A stretch of 64,000 nucleotides of DNA from NCBI GenBank assembly GCA_038110535.1, contig JAYNJW010000005.1:1-64000 (forward strand). The letters run 5' to 3'. Below, one piece after another: positions 35,401-43,315 of this stretch. How positions within the stretch are numbered: the stretch's first letter is position 1; the number at the start of each line of letters is the position of its first letter. The notes under the pieces are model-generated. The model was not told where the DNA came from. It searched no databases and saw only the letters and a list, made by a program, of their open reading frames with translations. Position numbers and translations under genes: made by a program. Source of the DNA: Chordibacter sp038110535. Its GTDB lineage: Bacteria; Verrucomicrobiota; Verrucomicrobiia; Opitutales; Seribacteraceae.

Positions 35401-37821
35401 ATTTAATGGTTGCCCTAATTTCAAATAACCAAGCCCTAGCTCCTTCAGTAATGAAAGTTTTTTGTAGGTTTTGGGAAGTTGTGAAAACCTCTCCTGAGCT
35501 TCCGAAATGGTGAGGTTCAAAGTTTCAGCAACATTGAGCCCTCCAAGACGGATTGCTAAAAGCTCATCCTTGAAACGATTACCCCGGCAAAGGGGGCAAG
35601 GTATTGATAGGTCGGGTAAGAATTGCATTTCAACATTCTCATAACCCAAGCCCGTGCATGAGTCACAACGACCCTGCCCAGAATTGAAGGAAAAGTCAGC
35701 AGCACTAAACCCAGAAGCCTTTGCTTGCTCAGTGCGACCAAAGGCTTCTTTAATTGGGCTCCAAGCATCCGAATAAAGAACAGGGTTGGACCGAGGAGAT
35801 CTCGCGACCGTTCCTTGGTCTATCATGACAACTTCAGAAAAACCAAGGGTACTATGAACCCAGCCATTGGGCGAGCCTTGGCTTAATTCTTTGTAAATCA
35901 AATCATCAAGAAGGGTAGACTTTCCGGACCCGGACAAGCCGGAGATACAAGTTAGTTTACCAAGAGGAATTTCTGCCTTAAAGTTCTGCAGGTTGTGAAT
36001 GTTTGCTCCCTTGATTTTGATAAAATGGGAATGGGTGGATTTTGAATTTTTAGGAAATTTAGGAGCAAGAAAATTGTTCCCTGCTAGCCATTTTCCGGTT
36101 TCTGAGTCAGCAGATTTCACTAATTCAGAGACTGGGCCGTTAAAGATGATCTCTCCGCCTGAAGCCCCAGGATAAGGGCCCATTTCAATGACTCGATCCG
36201 CAGCCCGAATCACTTGTTCATCATGTTCGACTACGCAAACAAAATTCCCCGCCGCAGCTAAACTTTTAAGAATGCCTATTAAGCGTCCAATATCTTGATG
36301 GTGTAACCCGATGGTTGGTTCATCCAAGGCAAAAAGAGTGTCAGTTAATCCAGCCCCAAGGCAGGCGGTTAAATTAATTCTCTGAGTTTCTCCGCCACTT
36401 AAACTTCTAGAAGTACGGTCTAAACTCAAGTAATCCAGTCCCACATCTCGCAAATATCCCAACCTAGTTCGAATGGATTCCACGGGTAAATCCAACCTTG
36501 GGTCTTGGCAAAAAACCACTGAATTCATTAATTCAAGGAGTTCAGAGATGGGCATCGCATAAAGCTCGGGCAGTGAATAATTTTTCCATTTCCATAGTTG
36601 GGGCTCTTTTTTGAACCGGGTTCCTTGGCAAGCAGGGCAAACAAAGTAGCCCCTGTATTTGGATAGAAATACCCTGACATGCATTTTATAAGTTTTCTTT
36701 TCCAGCCAACCAAAAAAGGCATGAATGCCGTACCAGAGATTGTCTCCCTCAACATGCATAGGGTCTCCATCCCAAATAAAGGACTGTTGTTGTGCGGATA
36801 GTTTGTGCCAAGGTTTATAAGGATCAATGCCTTGTCTTTGGGATGCATCCAGAAGATCATTCAGGCAGTGACCGTAAACTTTTCCCTCGAAGGGCTTGAT
36901 GGCTCCTTGAGATAAAGACAGGGAGGGATCAGGAATGACAAGGGCTGGGTTGATCTCTATAACCCTGCCAAAGCCCTTACATTTTGAACAAGCACCGATT
37001 GGAGAGTTAAAGGAAAACGAACTTTGTTCCAGTGGAGCATAAACTTTTCCCGATACAGAAGAACGCAAGCCTTTAAAAAATGATTTGCAAATCTTGCCTG
37101 TAGGAGTTCTGGCCTCTGCTTGGCCTTTGCCAAGCTCAAGGCAAAGAGAAATCGCTTCAGTTATGCGAGTTTTATTGTTCGGTATTGCCTTGATCTTATC
37201 AACTACGACAAAGGCGTTAGGCTCGTCCCAAGAGGATTGCAGCAAAGCCTCAATCCGTAGGTATTTCCTTTTGACCAAAATTCGCGAGTATCCTGCCGCT
37301 ACCAAAAAATGGAGAAAATCATCCGCCGTTAGGTTTCCACGTTCTATACAAAATCCCAAAACGACATCTTGGTTTAAGAATTCTGAAACACAGCATTTCG
37401 CTTGGGCTCTGGGAGATTCTTCCTTAATAATTTTTCCATGGTTATCAGGATCGTGCAGGCTGGCTACATGGGGAAACCAAACTTTAAAATAGTCGCACAA
37501 TTCGGTCATCGTTCCCACGGTAGAACGGGAATTTCTGATCGAATTTTTTTGCTCAACCGCTATCGAAGGTCGAGCATGCAACATGGATTCGACCTGGGGT
37601 CGAGGCAGGGACTCCATGAATTGCCTTACATAGGGGCTAAAGGTTTCAACATATCTTCTTTGGCCTTCTGCATGAAGAACATCAAAAAGCAAGGTGGATT
37701 TGCCGGTTCCACTCAAGCCAGTAATAACGGTCAGGCAACCCGGTTCGATCGACAAATTGACCTCTTTGAGATTGTTTTCTCGGGCTCCAAGAAGCTGGAT
37801 GGGCAATGAGTGAATCGACAT
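32401..37821 (-). CDS. uvrA: Tandem-duplicated UvrA (four ABC domains), excinuclease subunit
   Basis: The 1806-residue product is about twice the usual UvrA length (about 940). It contains two complete UvrA-like halves, about 1-940 and 945-1806, so four ABC ATPase units. Walker A motifs are GLSGTGKST (near 36), GLSGSGKST (629), GPSGSGKSS (977) and GVSGAGKSS (1495). Four LSGGE-x-QR signatures lie near 473, 812, 1338 and 1687. Paired CxxC zinc motifs recur in each unit, e.g. CSKCKGFGR, CDSCTGLG, CPSCRGYGR, CETCKGAGR. UvrA recognises bulky DNA lesions and loads UvrB. The same long architecture is known in Chlamydiae. The frame is continuous, so this is a real fusion. An AGGAAG sequence precedes the ATG. 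Confidence 0.95.
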   Translation of the reverse strand: MSIHSLPIQLLGARENNLKEVNLSIEPGCLTVITGLSGTGKSTLLFDVLHAEGQRRYVETFSPYVRQFMESLPRPQVESMLHARPSIAVEQKNSIRNSRSTVGTMTELCDYFKVWFPHVASLHDPDNHGKIIKEESPRAQAKCCVSEFLNQDVVLGFCIERGNLTADDFLHFLVAAGYSRILVKRKYLRIEALLQSSWDEPNAFVVVDKIKAIPNNKTRITEAISLCLELGKGQAEARTPTGKICKSFFKGLRSSVSGKVYAPLEQSSFSFNSPIGACSKCKGFGRVIEINPALVIPDPSLSLSQGAIKPFEGKVYGHCLNDLLDASQRQGIDPYKPWHKLSAQQQSFIWDGDPMHVEGDNLWYGIHAFFGWLEKKTYKMHVRVFLSKYRGYFVCPACQGTRFKKEPQLWKWKNYSLPELYAMPISELLELMNSVVFCQDPRLDLPVESIRTRLGYLRDVGLDYLSLDRTSRSLSGGETQRINLTACLGAGLTDTLFALDEPTIGLHHQDIGRLIGILKSLAAAGNFVCVVEHDEQVIRAADRVIEMGPYPGASGGEIIFNGPVSELVKSADSETGKWLAGNNFLAPKFPKNSKSTHSHFIKIKGANIHNLQNFKAEIPLGKLTCISGLSGSGKSTLLDDLIYKELSQGSPNGWVHSTLGFSEVVMIDQGTVARSPRSNPVLYSDAWSPIKEAFGRTEQAKASGFSAADFSFNSGQGRCDSCTGLGYENVEMQFLPDLSIPCPLCRGNRFKDELLAIRLGGLNVAETLNLTISEAQERFSQLPKTYKKLSLLKELGLGYLKLGQPLNTLSGGESQRLKLAKFMSPLQKESGSALILLDEPTTGLHLADVQRLITCLKQVVTSGHSLLVIEHHSTVLLQSDWIVELGPGAGKLGGKVIASGTPNSFHRLNTPTGLLFKDLQKKNKPSPKGQSSQVHFKNKPYAKKRDLEIIGAQENNLKDLSLAIPSNQFVVITGPSGSGKSSLAFDVIFAEGQRRFMESMSSYARQFVEQIGRPKVDLIRGISPTVAIEQRVTRGSKKSTVGSITEIAQYLRLLYARLGTQCSPRNGTPLVSSTPQDICRNIGKKIKGVKGAQLLFPMVTNRKGHHKPLINWAKDQGFELVRCDGKILSTKSFEGLDRYQLHTIELVLETWEKPPQDIVLQGSIQYALKMGKGRCLLLLPSGETSWYSIHKSDPETGEAYPDLEPLLLSWNSPRGWCPSCRGYGRIYDWMKDELPANGQWWSLEDGDICPTCSGDRLNSVGRNVFLFSQHRQSYSLPQLLALPPAEIELFLKNLRINQELNAVRDAILPEVFERLNFMRNVGLEYLTLNRETASLSGGESQRIRLAGQLGSNLSGVLYVLDEPSIGLHPSDNQKLIDSLRSLQKKGNSLLVVEHDQETILQADCIIEIGPNAGEHGGRVIEMGKPKAIAEKGLSGTGKYLSEGISHPLRGSWRKLCPFKNSKENAYLELSKVSYRNLKNLNLRVPIARLTVCCGVSGAGKSSLVRGPLFQGIKKSIIESADVIKSDKYLLKNGNCFSKAIEVSQAPIGKTSRSNPATYLGAWTRIRDLISTLPEAKACGLSPSDFSFNVKGGRCETCKGAGRIKLEMNFLPDSFIECEECQGKRYKDEILNLQWRGKNIAEILDMTFDEAMEFFSFDEFLRKTFLLMVKTGLGYLKLGQTSPTLSGGEAQRLKLASELANGIELQGKKYKKLKKNFYVLEEPTIGLHPQDCEKLILLLHQLVDEGHTVVIIEHDVDLIAEADYLIELGPRGGAEGGKLLHQGTVASLLKKKSSPTAKFLRRVVRSD

Positions 37822-37869
37822 CTGTACTTCCTACGGGAAAAGAAAAAATGGACAAGACGCGATTAAAAA

Positions 37870-37946
<77 letters not shown>

Positions 37947-38022
37947 CAAACCTTGCACTATGTTCAGACAATTGAATTTCGCAAGACGAATTTCCTAAAG
38001 TTAAAACTTGGACTCTCCGAGT

Positions 38023-38050
38023 TTGACATTATTCCACGAAACTTTACTTT
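38023..38050 (+). promoter_or_regulatory. Candidate rpmH promoter
   Basis: A consensus -35 TTGACA (38023-38028) is followed after 16 bp by TACTTT (38045-38050), which keeps the key T-A and final T of a -10 element. The rpmH ATG is only 12 bases further and has no Shine-Dalgarno sequence, so the leader would be five or six bases or none. Confidence 0.5.
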
Positions 38051-38062
38051 TTAATCTTTGTC

Positions 38063-38218
38063 ATGAAACCTACCTACAATCCATCAAAACTGCGTCGTGC
38101 CAGAAAATTTGGTTTTCGAAAGCGCAATCAAACTAGTGCTGGTCGCAAGGTGCTCCAAAATCGTCGCCGCAAGGGAAGAGCGAAGTTGACTGCTTCGGTT
38201 TTGCCTCGTTTTCGATAG
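38063..38218 (+). CDS. rpmH: 50S ribosomal protein L34
   Basis: The 51-residue very basic protein opens MKPTYNPSKLRRARKFGFR and continues through RKVLQNRRRKGRAKLTAS, the L34 pattern. It is slightly longer than the usual 44-46 residues. It is followed by rnpA after 20 bp and then yidC, the conserved rpmH-rnpA-yidC order. dnaA, which often lies next to rpmH, is not here; the tRNA-Glu and uvrA genes are upstream instead. Confidence 0.95.
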   Translation: MKPTYNPSKLRRARKFGFRKRNQTSAGRKVLQNRRRKGRAKLTASVLPRFR

Positions 38219-38238
38219 TACACTTTGATTTTATTTGC

Positions 38239-38589
38239 GTGAGCTACGGTCTTTCACGCACAGAGAGGTTGAGTAAAACCTCGCAGTTTTTAGATGTCAG
38301 ACAATTTGGGATCTCGGTAAAATGCCCTTCCTTTTGGTTGCAAATGTCAATGGGACCTGCAGAAAAATTACCTAGGCTCGGAATTATTGCGACTAAGCGA
38401 ATAGGAAATGCAGTGCATCGGAATCGTGCCAAACGACTTATACGAGAATTATATCGCAAAAACAAAACCTCTATTCCTAAGTCTGCCCAAACTGTGGTAG
38501 TCCCTAGAAAAGCTATCTTTCAAATGGTGTATACGGAGCTAGAGAGCTCATTTAAGGATGCAATTGTAAAAGCATCGAACAGACTATGA
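38239..38589 (+). CDS. rnpA: Ribonuclease P protein component
   Basis: The 116-residue basic protein opens GLSRTERLSKTSQFLDVRQFG and carries the conserved RNR-type motif GNAVHRNRAKRLIRELYR (about 55-72). It binds RNase P RNA for 5' processing of pre-tRNAs. It starts with GTG and overlaps the yidC start by four bases. Unlike many bacteria, no yidD lies between rnpA and yidC. Confidence 0.94.
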   Translation: MSYGLSRTERLSKTSQFLDVRQFGISVKCPSFWLQMSMGPAEKLPRLGIIATKRIGNAVHRNRAKRLIRELYRKNKTSIPKSAQTVVVPRKAIFQMVYTELESSFKDAIVKASNRL

Positions 38590-40664
38590 AAAATTATTTA
38601 CTGGGCGTCGGATTTCTAATCCTTGCATTTTATTTGATCTGGCAACAGGGGTCTGAGCAGATGGATTACGCAGAGCAAAGATCAACCAACCAAGCCTCGG
38701 TAGAGCCAATCCTACCTATCGCTGACAATCCTTCTATCTCTAAGAATGGACAGGTTGTCCAAAGTGATGAGCCCTCAGCGGGAATACTTTTCGAAAGCGT
38801 CCAAGAGTTGGGCCAAGAAAAATTATCCGCCGGGTTAGCTTCGGAGCTCTCATCTGTAACTTTTTCGAACCATACAGGTGGCATTCGCTCGATACAATTG
38901 CATCAGTCGAACCGACTGAATAAAGCGTATGATTTAAACCACACGCAGGAGCCTTTACTTGGCATTTCTTTTGAGGATAGTTCTGGAAAACTTCTCCCTA
39001 ATGCCTTGCCCAACCCCAGAGATTTTCAACTCCTCGAGAATTCTGCCCAACGAGTGGTTTATCGATGGGAATCACCATCAAATCTACGCATCGATCGAAT
39101 CTATGAACGAGCACAAGAGGACGGGTATGTGCTCAAGCATCGTACAATTTTCACTAGTTTACGGGATGTTCCTATGGCCATTGAACGGATTCGCATGTCT
39201 TTGGGGTCGAGCTTTCAGATACCCCGGATGTACAATCCATTTGATCAGGCATCTACCTACCTAAGTGTCGGCTACTACAACGAAGGTGCCCCCCTAGCTG
39301 AAGGTTGTTCTTGTGCAACCTGTAGTGGTCGAATTGATGGAGAGCGGGAAGAGTTTTTTCAGTTAAATGAAATGGGACCAACGGGCAAGATAGAACCGAG
39401 GAGGTTATCGAAAGCAAAATGGGCATGTGTGAACAACCAGTTTTTTGTAAACTTGCTTCGGCCCGAATCAGAACTATCCGATCTTCGAGTATGGGGAGAA
39501 TCCGTACAATCCAAAGAAAATGAACGAGGTGAAGAAGTTCTTGGGATAAGCGGAGCAATTTCTTTTCCCTTGGGCATACTTCAACCGAGTGAATCCAAAG
39601 AATTTTCGTTTAGCCTCTATGCCGGTCCCAAAGATTATGTGGAACTCTCTCAATTATCTTTCGAGCAAAAGAAAGTTATGCAATTCGGTGTTTTTTGGTG
39701 GATTTCCGAACCGCTCAGTTGGAGCCTCAATAAACTTAGTTCAATCTTTGGAAGTTATGGTCTCGGAATTATATTCCTAACCATCATTGTTAAACTTATC
39801 CTTTGGCCGCTTACCGCTCAGGCCACTCGTTCACAAAAGAAAATGCAAGCCTTGCAGGGCCCTTTGGCAAAATTAAGGGAAAAGCACAAGGGAAGCCCCC
39901 AAAAGCTGAATCAGGAAATGATGAAGTTTTACAAGGAGCATAAAGTGAATCCATTTGCAGGTTGCTGGCCCATTCTTATCCAAATCCCTATCTTTCTTGG
40001 AATGTTTTGGATGTTGCGTTCTGCAGCCGAACTTTACGGCCAAGAATTTTTATGGGCGAATGACTTATCGGAGCAGGATAGCGTGGTTATGCTGCATGGC
40101 TTTTCTCTCAATGTTTTGCCCATTTTCATGGTTCTTACCCAGTGGTATCAAATGCGCTTAAATCCGATGCAGCTTGGACCCGAGATGAGCGAGGCTCAAA
40201 GGATTAATGCTAAAATGATGCGCTTTATGCCCTTCATGTTTTTAGTTTTCCTTTATTTTTTCTCGTCTGCCCTAGTTCTATACTGGACGATACAAAATAT
40301 AATGACCATCTTGCAGACACTTATGACTAAAAATGTGGTACTCCCTGATGCAATGGTTGAAAAGGGCCCCAAAGCCAGAGAAAAAGGCTTTGACCATCTC
40401 CGGAACAATGCCGATGAAATTGAATCAGCAAACGAGGAGGTGGATGAGGAAAACCGGAGGTTTAGAAATTTATTGGGATTAAAGGTTCGCGGTAAAATTG
40501 ATGCCGAAAACCTAGAGATGAGGTACCAAGAAAGAATGAAAAATTACAGTCCCAAAAGATTGGCAAGCATGACTGAACAAAAGAGACTTTCTGCAGAAGA
40601 AAAGCGGGATAAAATTAATGAAGCTTATCAATCTCTCAAAAAAGATCTGGATAAGGATTCTTGA
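38586..40664 (+). CDS. yidC: Membrane protein insertase YidC with extended C-terminal tail
   Basis: The 692-residue insertase has an N-terminal membrane helix (about 3-18), a Ser/Gln-rich linker and the periplasmic P1 beta-domain (to about 350). The five-helix 60KD_IMP core (about 365-590) contains GLGIIFLTIIVKLILWPLT and NPFAGCWPILIQIPIFLGMFW. A charged, coiled tail of about 100 residues follows. The P1 domain carries an unusual Cys cluster CSCATC at 241-246. YidC inserts and folds inner-membrane proteins, and long basic tails in some marine bacteria contact ribosomes. It overlaps rnpA by four bases (ATGA). Confidence 0.95.
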   Translation: MKNYLLGVGFLILAFYLIWQQGSEQMDYAEQRSTNQASVEPILPIADNPSISKNGQVVQSDEPSAGILFESVQELGQEKLSAGLASELSSVTFSNHTGGIRSIQLHQSNRLNKAYDLNHTQEPLLGISFEDSSGKLLPNALPNPRDFQLLENSAQRVVYRWESPSNLRIDRIYERAQEDGYVLKHRTIFTSLRDVPMAIERIRMSLGSSFQIPRMYNPFDQASTYLSVGYYNEGAPLAEGCSCATCSGRIDGEREEFFQLNEMGPTGKIEPRRLSKAKWACVNNQFFVNLLRPESELSDLRVWGESVQSKENERGEEVLGISGAISFPLGILQPSESKEFSFSLYAGPKDYVELSQLSFEQKKVMQFGVFWWISEPLSWSLNKLSSIFGSYGLGIIFLTIIVKLILWPLTAQATRSQKKMQALQGPLAKLREKHKGSPQKLNQEMMKFYKEHKVNPFAGCWPILIQIPIFLGMFWMLRSAAELYGQEFLWANDLSEQDSVVMLHGFSLNVLPIFMVLTQWYQMRLNPMQLGPEMSEAQRINAKMMRFMPFMFLVFLYFFSSALVLYWTIQNIMTILQTLMTKNVVLPDAMVEKGPKAREKGFDHLRNNADEIESANEEVDEENRRFRNLLGLKVRGKIDAENLEMRYQERMKNYSPKRLASMTEQKRLSAEEKRDKINEAYQSLKKDLDKDS

Positions 40665-40698
40665 CTTTACCTAGGATCATTTGATTCGTTTTGAATTC

Positions 40699-41448
40699 AT
40701 GTCAGGACACAGTAAATGGGCAACTACCAAAAGGCACAAAGCGGCCGTTGACGCAAAACGTGGAAAAATCTTTAGCGTAATCAGTAAAGAAATATCTCTT
40801 GCAACCCGAGATGGTGGCAAAGATCCCGAGTTCAATCCCCGTCTGCGTACCTTGATTCTTAAGGCAAAACAGGCAAATATGCCTTCGGATAACATTGATC
40901 GGGCCATCAAAAAAGGAGCTGGGGAACTCGGCGGTGTCACCATCGAGGAACTGCTCTACGAAGGGTACGGACCTGGAGGGATCGGCTTAATTGTGGAAGT
41001 AACGACCGATAACAAGAATCGTTCCGCGTCAGAAGTCAGAAGTACTTTCTCAAAAGGAGGTGGGAATTTGGCAGGAGTAGGTGCTTTAGCGTTCAACTTC
41101 AAACGTAAAGGGCAATTTCTCTTGGCATTAGATAAAATCTCCGAGGATGAATTGACCGAACTGGCGTTGGATAATGAGGCGGAAGATGTTTTGATCGAAG
41201 AGGATCATTACGAAGTGATTTGTGAAACTTCGGAATTCGATCGGATGGCAGAAGCTTTCGAGCAAAGAGGCATTGAGCCAGACTCTTCCGAACTAGCCTA
41301 TCTCCCCAGTACTCTAGTTGAAGTTAGGGATGAGGAAACTGCTCGTAAACTGATGAACCTTATCGAATCCCTAGAAGATCTTGAAGATGTCAAGTCGGTG
41401 CATGGAAATTATGACATAGACAAAGCTTTGCTTGAGAAAATTTCCTGA
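40699..41448 (+). CDS. YebC/PmpR-family transcription/translation regulator
   Basis: The 249-residue protein opens with the near-invariant MSGHSKWATTKRHKAAVDAKRGK and continues RDGGKDPEFNPRLR, KGAGELGG and YEGYGPGGIGLIVEVTTDNKNR, all YebC hallmarks. Family members were described as DNA-binding regulators. Some have more recently been linked to relief of ribosome stalling at polyproline sequences. I chose the ATG before SGHSKW; a TTG six codons earlier is unlikely. It lies 34 bp after yidC in the same direction. Confidence 0.94.
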   Translation: MSGHSKWATTKRHKAAVDAKRGKIFSVISKEISLATRDGGKDPEFNPRLRTLILKAKQANMPSDNIDRAIKKGAGELGGVTIEELLYEGYGPGGIGLIVEVTTDNKNRSASEVRSTFSKGGGNLAGVGALAFNFKRKGQFLLALDKISEDELTELALDNEAEDVLIEEDHYEVICETSEFDRMAEAFEQRGIEPDSSELAYLPSTLVEVRDEETARKLMNLIESLEDLEDVKSVHGNYDIDKALLEKIS

Positions 41449-41504
41449 TAAAATCTTTGAATGCTGCCCTCTCTTGGCACGATTTCATAATGCTCAAGTT
41501 GTAA

Positions 41505-43310
41505 ATGTCTACCCCTGCTGAACAAACCTATTTTAGCGATGCCAACGAGGTTGGAATCGTTGAGGAAAAAACCTTTGTTAGTAAAGAAACCTTTAGCCTT
41601 ACAGGTGGTGGAGTTTTGGAGGGTTTTCAATTAAGATATGAATGTTATGGCCAATTAAATCCCGAAAAAGACAATGCTATCTACATTTGTCATGCCTTGA
41701 CAGGCGATCATCATGTGGCCGGTATTTACAGCCATGATGATGAAAAGCCAGGATGGTGGAATCATGTAGTTGGCCCAGGTAAACCCATTGATACCAACCG
41801 TTTCTTTGTTATCTCTGCCAATTGTCTTGGGGGATGCAGAGGATCGACCGGCCCATCAAGCGATGACCCCCAAAACCCTGGTGCATCCTACGGTGCCAAT
41901 TTCCCGGATCTTTCAATTTGTGATATGATCCGGGCCCAGCGTGCCTTGATTGACCATTTGGGGATCTATTCTTTACATGCGGTGGTGGGAGGGAGCATGG
42001 GTGGTATGCAGGCCTTGCAATGGATCGTTGAGTATCCTGGTTTTGCTAAAAATGCCATCATTATTGCAGCAACTGCCCAGCACAGCGTTCAAACCATTGC
42101 TTTTAATGAAGCGGGCAGGTGCTCGATTAGAGGCGATCTTGGTTGGAAAAATGGAAAGTATGAAAAGAGCGCCGGTCCTGCCCAGGGGTTGTCCGTTGCC
42201 CGCATGATGGCCCACATAACTTATCTTTCAGATTTGGGGATGGAGGAAAAATTTGGAGGTGACCGAAGATTAGACCCAAGTGATGATTTCGAATTTAGTG
42301 TGCAGGGCTATCTTGACCACCAAGGCAAAAAGTTTGTCGATCGTTTTGATGCAAATTCTTACTTGAAATTAACCGAAGCATTGGATCGGTTTAACCTAGT
42401 TGGTGAGCATGGATTATCTCATGCGGTAAGAGATGTGGATACCCGAACCATGGTCATCGCATTTTCAAGTGACTGGCTATACACACCAAAACAAAACAAG
42501 GATATTGTAGATGCCCTTCTCAAGGCCGGGAAAAATGCATCGTACTTAGAAATTAACCATTCTCACGGCCACGATTCTTTTCTAATAGATTCAGGCCCTT
42601 TTCTCCTTGCACTAGGAAGTTTTCTACAAGGGGAAGGTATGGTCACGGAACAAGCTTTTGAGGAGGATGGTTTTCGTAAATTGAAGAACAGATATGAGGT
42701 AAAAAAAGAAGTAGATTTTCGAGCGATCGATGATTGGGTTGCGCCCAGAGACAAGGTCTTGGACCTTGGTTGCGGGAGAGGTTTGCTTTTAGAGCATTTA
42801 CGAGAAACAAAGGATGTTCATGGATTGGGAGTAGATTGGGAACTGAATAAATCAATTTCCTGTATTTCTAGGCAAGTGCCCATTTATCAGGAAGAAATCC
42901 TAGCTGCGTTGTCCAAGTTTAGTAATAATTCGTTTGATTGGGTTATTTTTTCCAGAATGGTTGAGTCCCTACCTGAACCTGGCAAAATTATAGAGCAAGC
43001 TATTCGGGTTGGGCACAAAGTGGCGGTAAGTTTTGTCAATCATGGTTATTGGAGAAATCGTTGGAACTTTCTTTTGCAAGGAAGGCGAGTATGCAATGAG
43101 GTCTATCCTCATCAATGGGAAAGCAGCCATTTGAGTAATCATTTTTCGATCCGCGAATTTGAAGATTTTTCCAAGAGATTAGATGCAAACGGCATGCAGG
43201 TTAATTTGGGCAGAAAATTATTTTATCGCGGAGACTGGGTTAAACAATGCTCTATTTTGCCAAACCTTCGGGCAGGATTAGCAATCTACGAAATTGTCAA
43301 AAGTAGCTAA
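41505..43310 (+). CDS. metX: MetX-MetW fusion: homoserine O-acetyltransferase plus methyltransferase-like domain
   Basis: The 601-residue protein joins two domains. Residues 1-375 are an alpha/beta-hydrolase homoserine O-acyltransferase with nucleophile Ser164 (GGSMGGMQ), Asp323 (SSDWLYTP) and His356 (GHDSFLID), a complete triad; it acylates homoserine for methionine synthesis. Residues about 395-601 match MetW, a class I methyltransferase-like protein, with VLDLGCGRG (418-426), an acidic strand GLGVDWELN, and HQWESSHLSNHFS. MetW is usually a separate gene beside metX. The linker is short and the reading frame continuous. The fusion should hold MetW permanently with its enzyme. The ATG has no Shine-Dalgarno sequence. 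Confidence 0.92.
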   Translation: MSTPAEQTYFSDANEVGIVEEKTFVSKETFSLTGGGVLEGFQLRYECYGQLNPEKDNAIYICHALTGDHHVAGIYSHDDEKPGWWNHVVGPGKPIDTNRFFVISANCLGGCRGSTGPSSDDPQNPGASYGANFPDLSICDMIRAQRALIDHLGIYSLHAVVGGSMGGMQALQWIVEYPGFAKNAIIIAATAQHSVQTIAFNEAGRCSIRGDLGWKNGKYEKSAGPAQGLSVARMMAHITYLSDLGMEEKFGGDRRLDPSDDFEFSVQGYLDHQGKKFVDRFDANSYLKLTEALDRFNLVGEHGLSHAVRDVDTRTMVIAFSSDWLYTPKQNKDIVDALLKAGKNASYLEINHSHGHDSFLIDSGPFLLALGSFLQGEGMVTEQAFEEDGFRKLKNRYEVKKEVDFRAIDDWVAPRDKVLDLGCGRGLLLEHLRETKDVHGLGVDWELNKSISCISRQVPIYQEEILAALSKFSNNSFDWVIFSRMVESLPEPGKIIEQAIRVGHKVAVSFVNHGYWRNRWNFLLQGRRVCNEVYPHQWESSHLSNHFSIREFEDFSKRLDANGMQVNLGRKLFYRGDWVKQCSILPNLRAGLAIYEIVKSS

Positions 43311-43315
43311 TTAAC

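Noticed and set aside
32401..37821. Two separate uvrA genes misread as one
   Set aside because: The frame is open across the junction near residue 940 with no stop, start signal or frameshift, so a single fused gene is the direct reading.
38000..38062. Replication origin next to rpmH
   Set aside because: No dnaA gene, DnaA-box cluster or AT-rich unwinding element was recognised; a promoter explains the sequence better.
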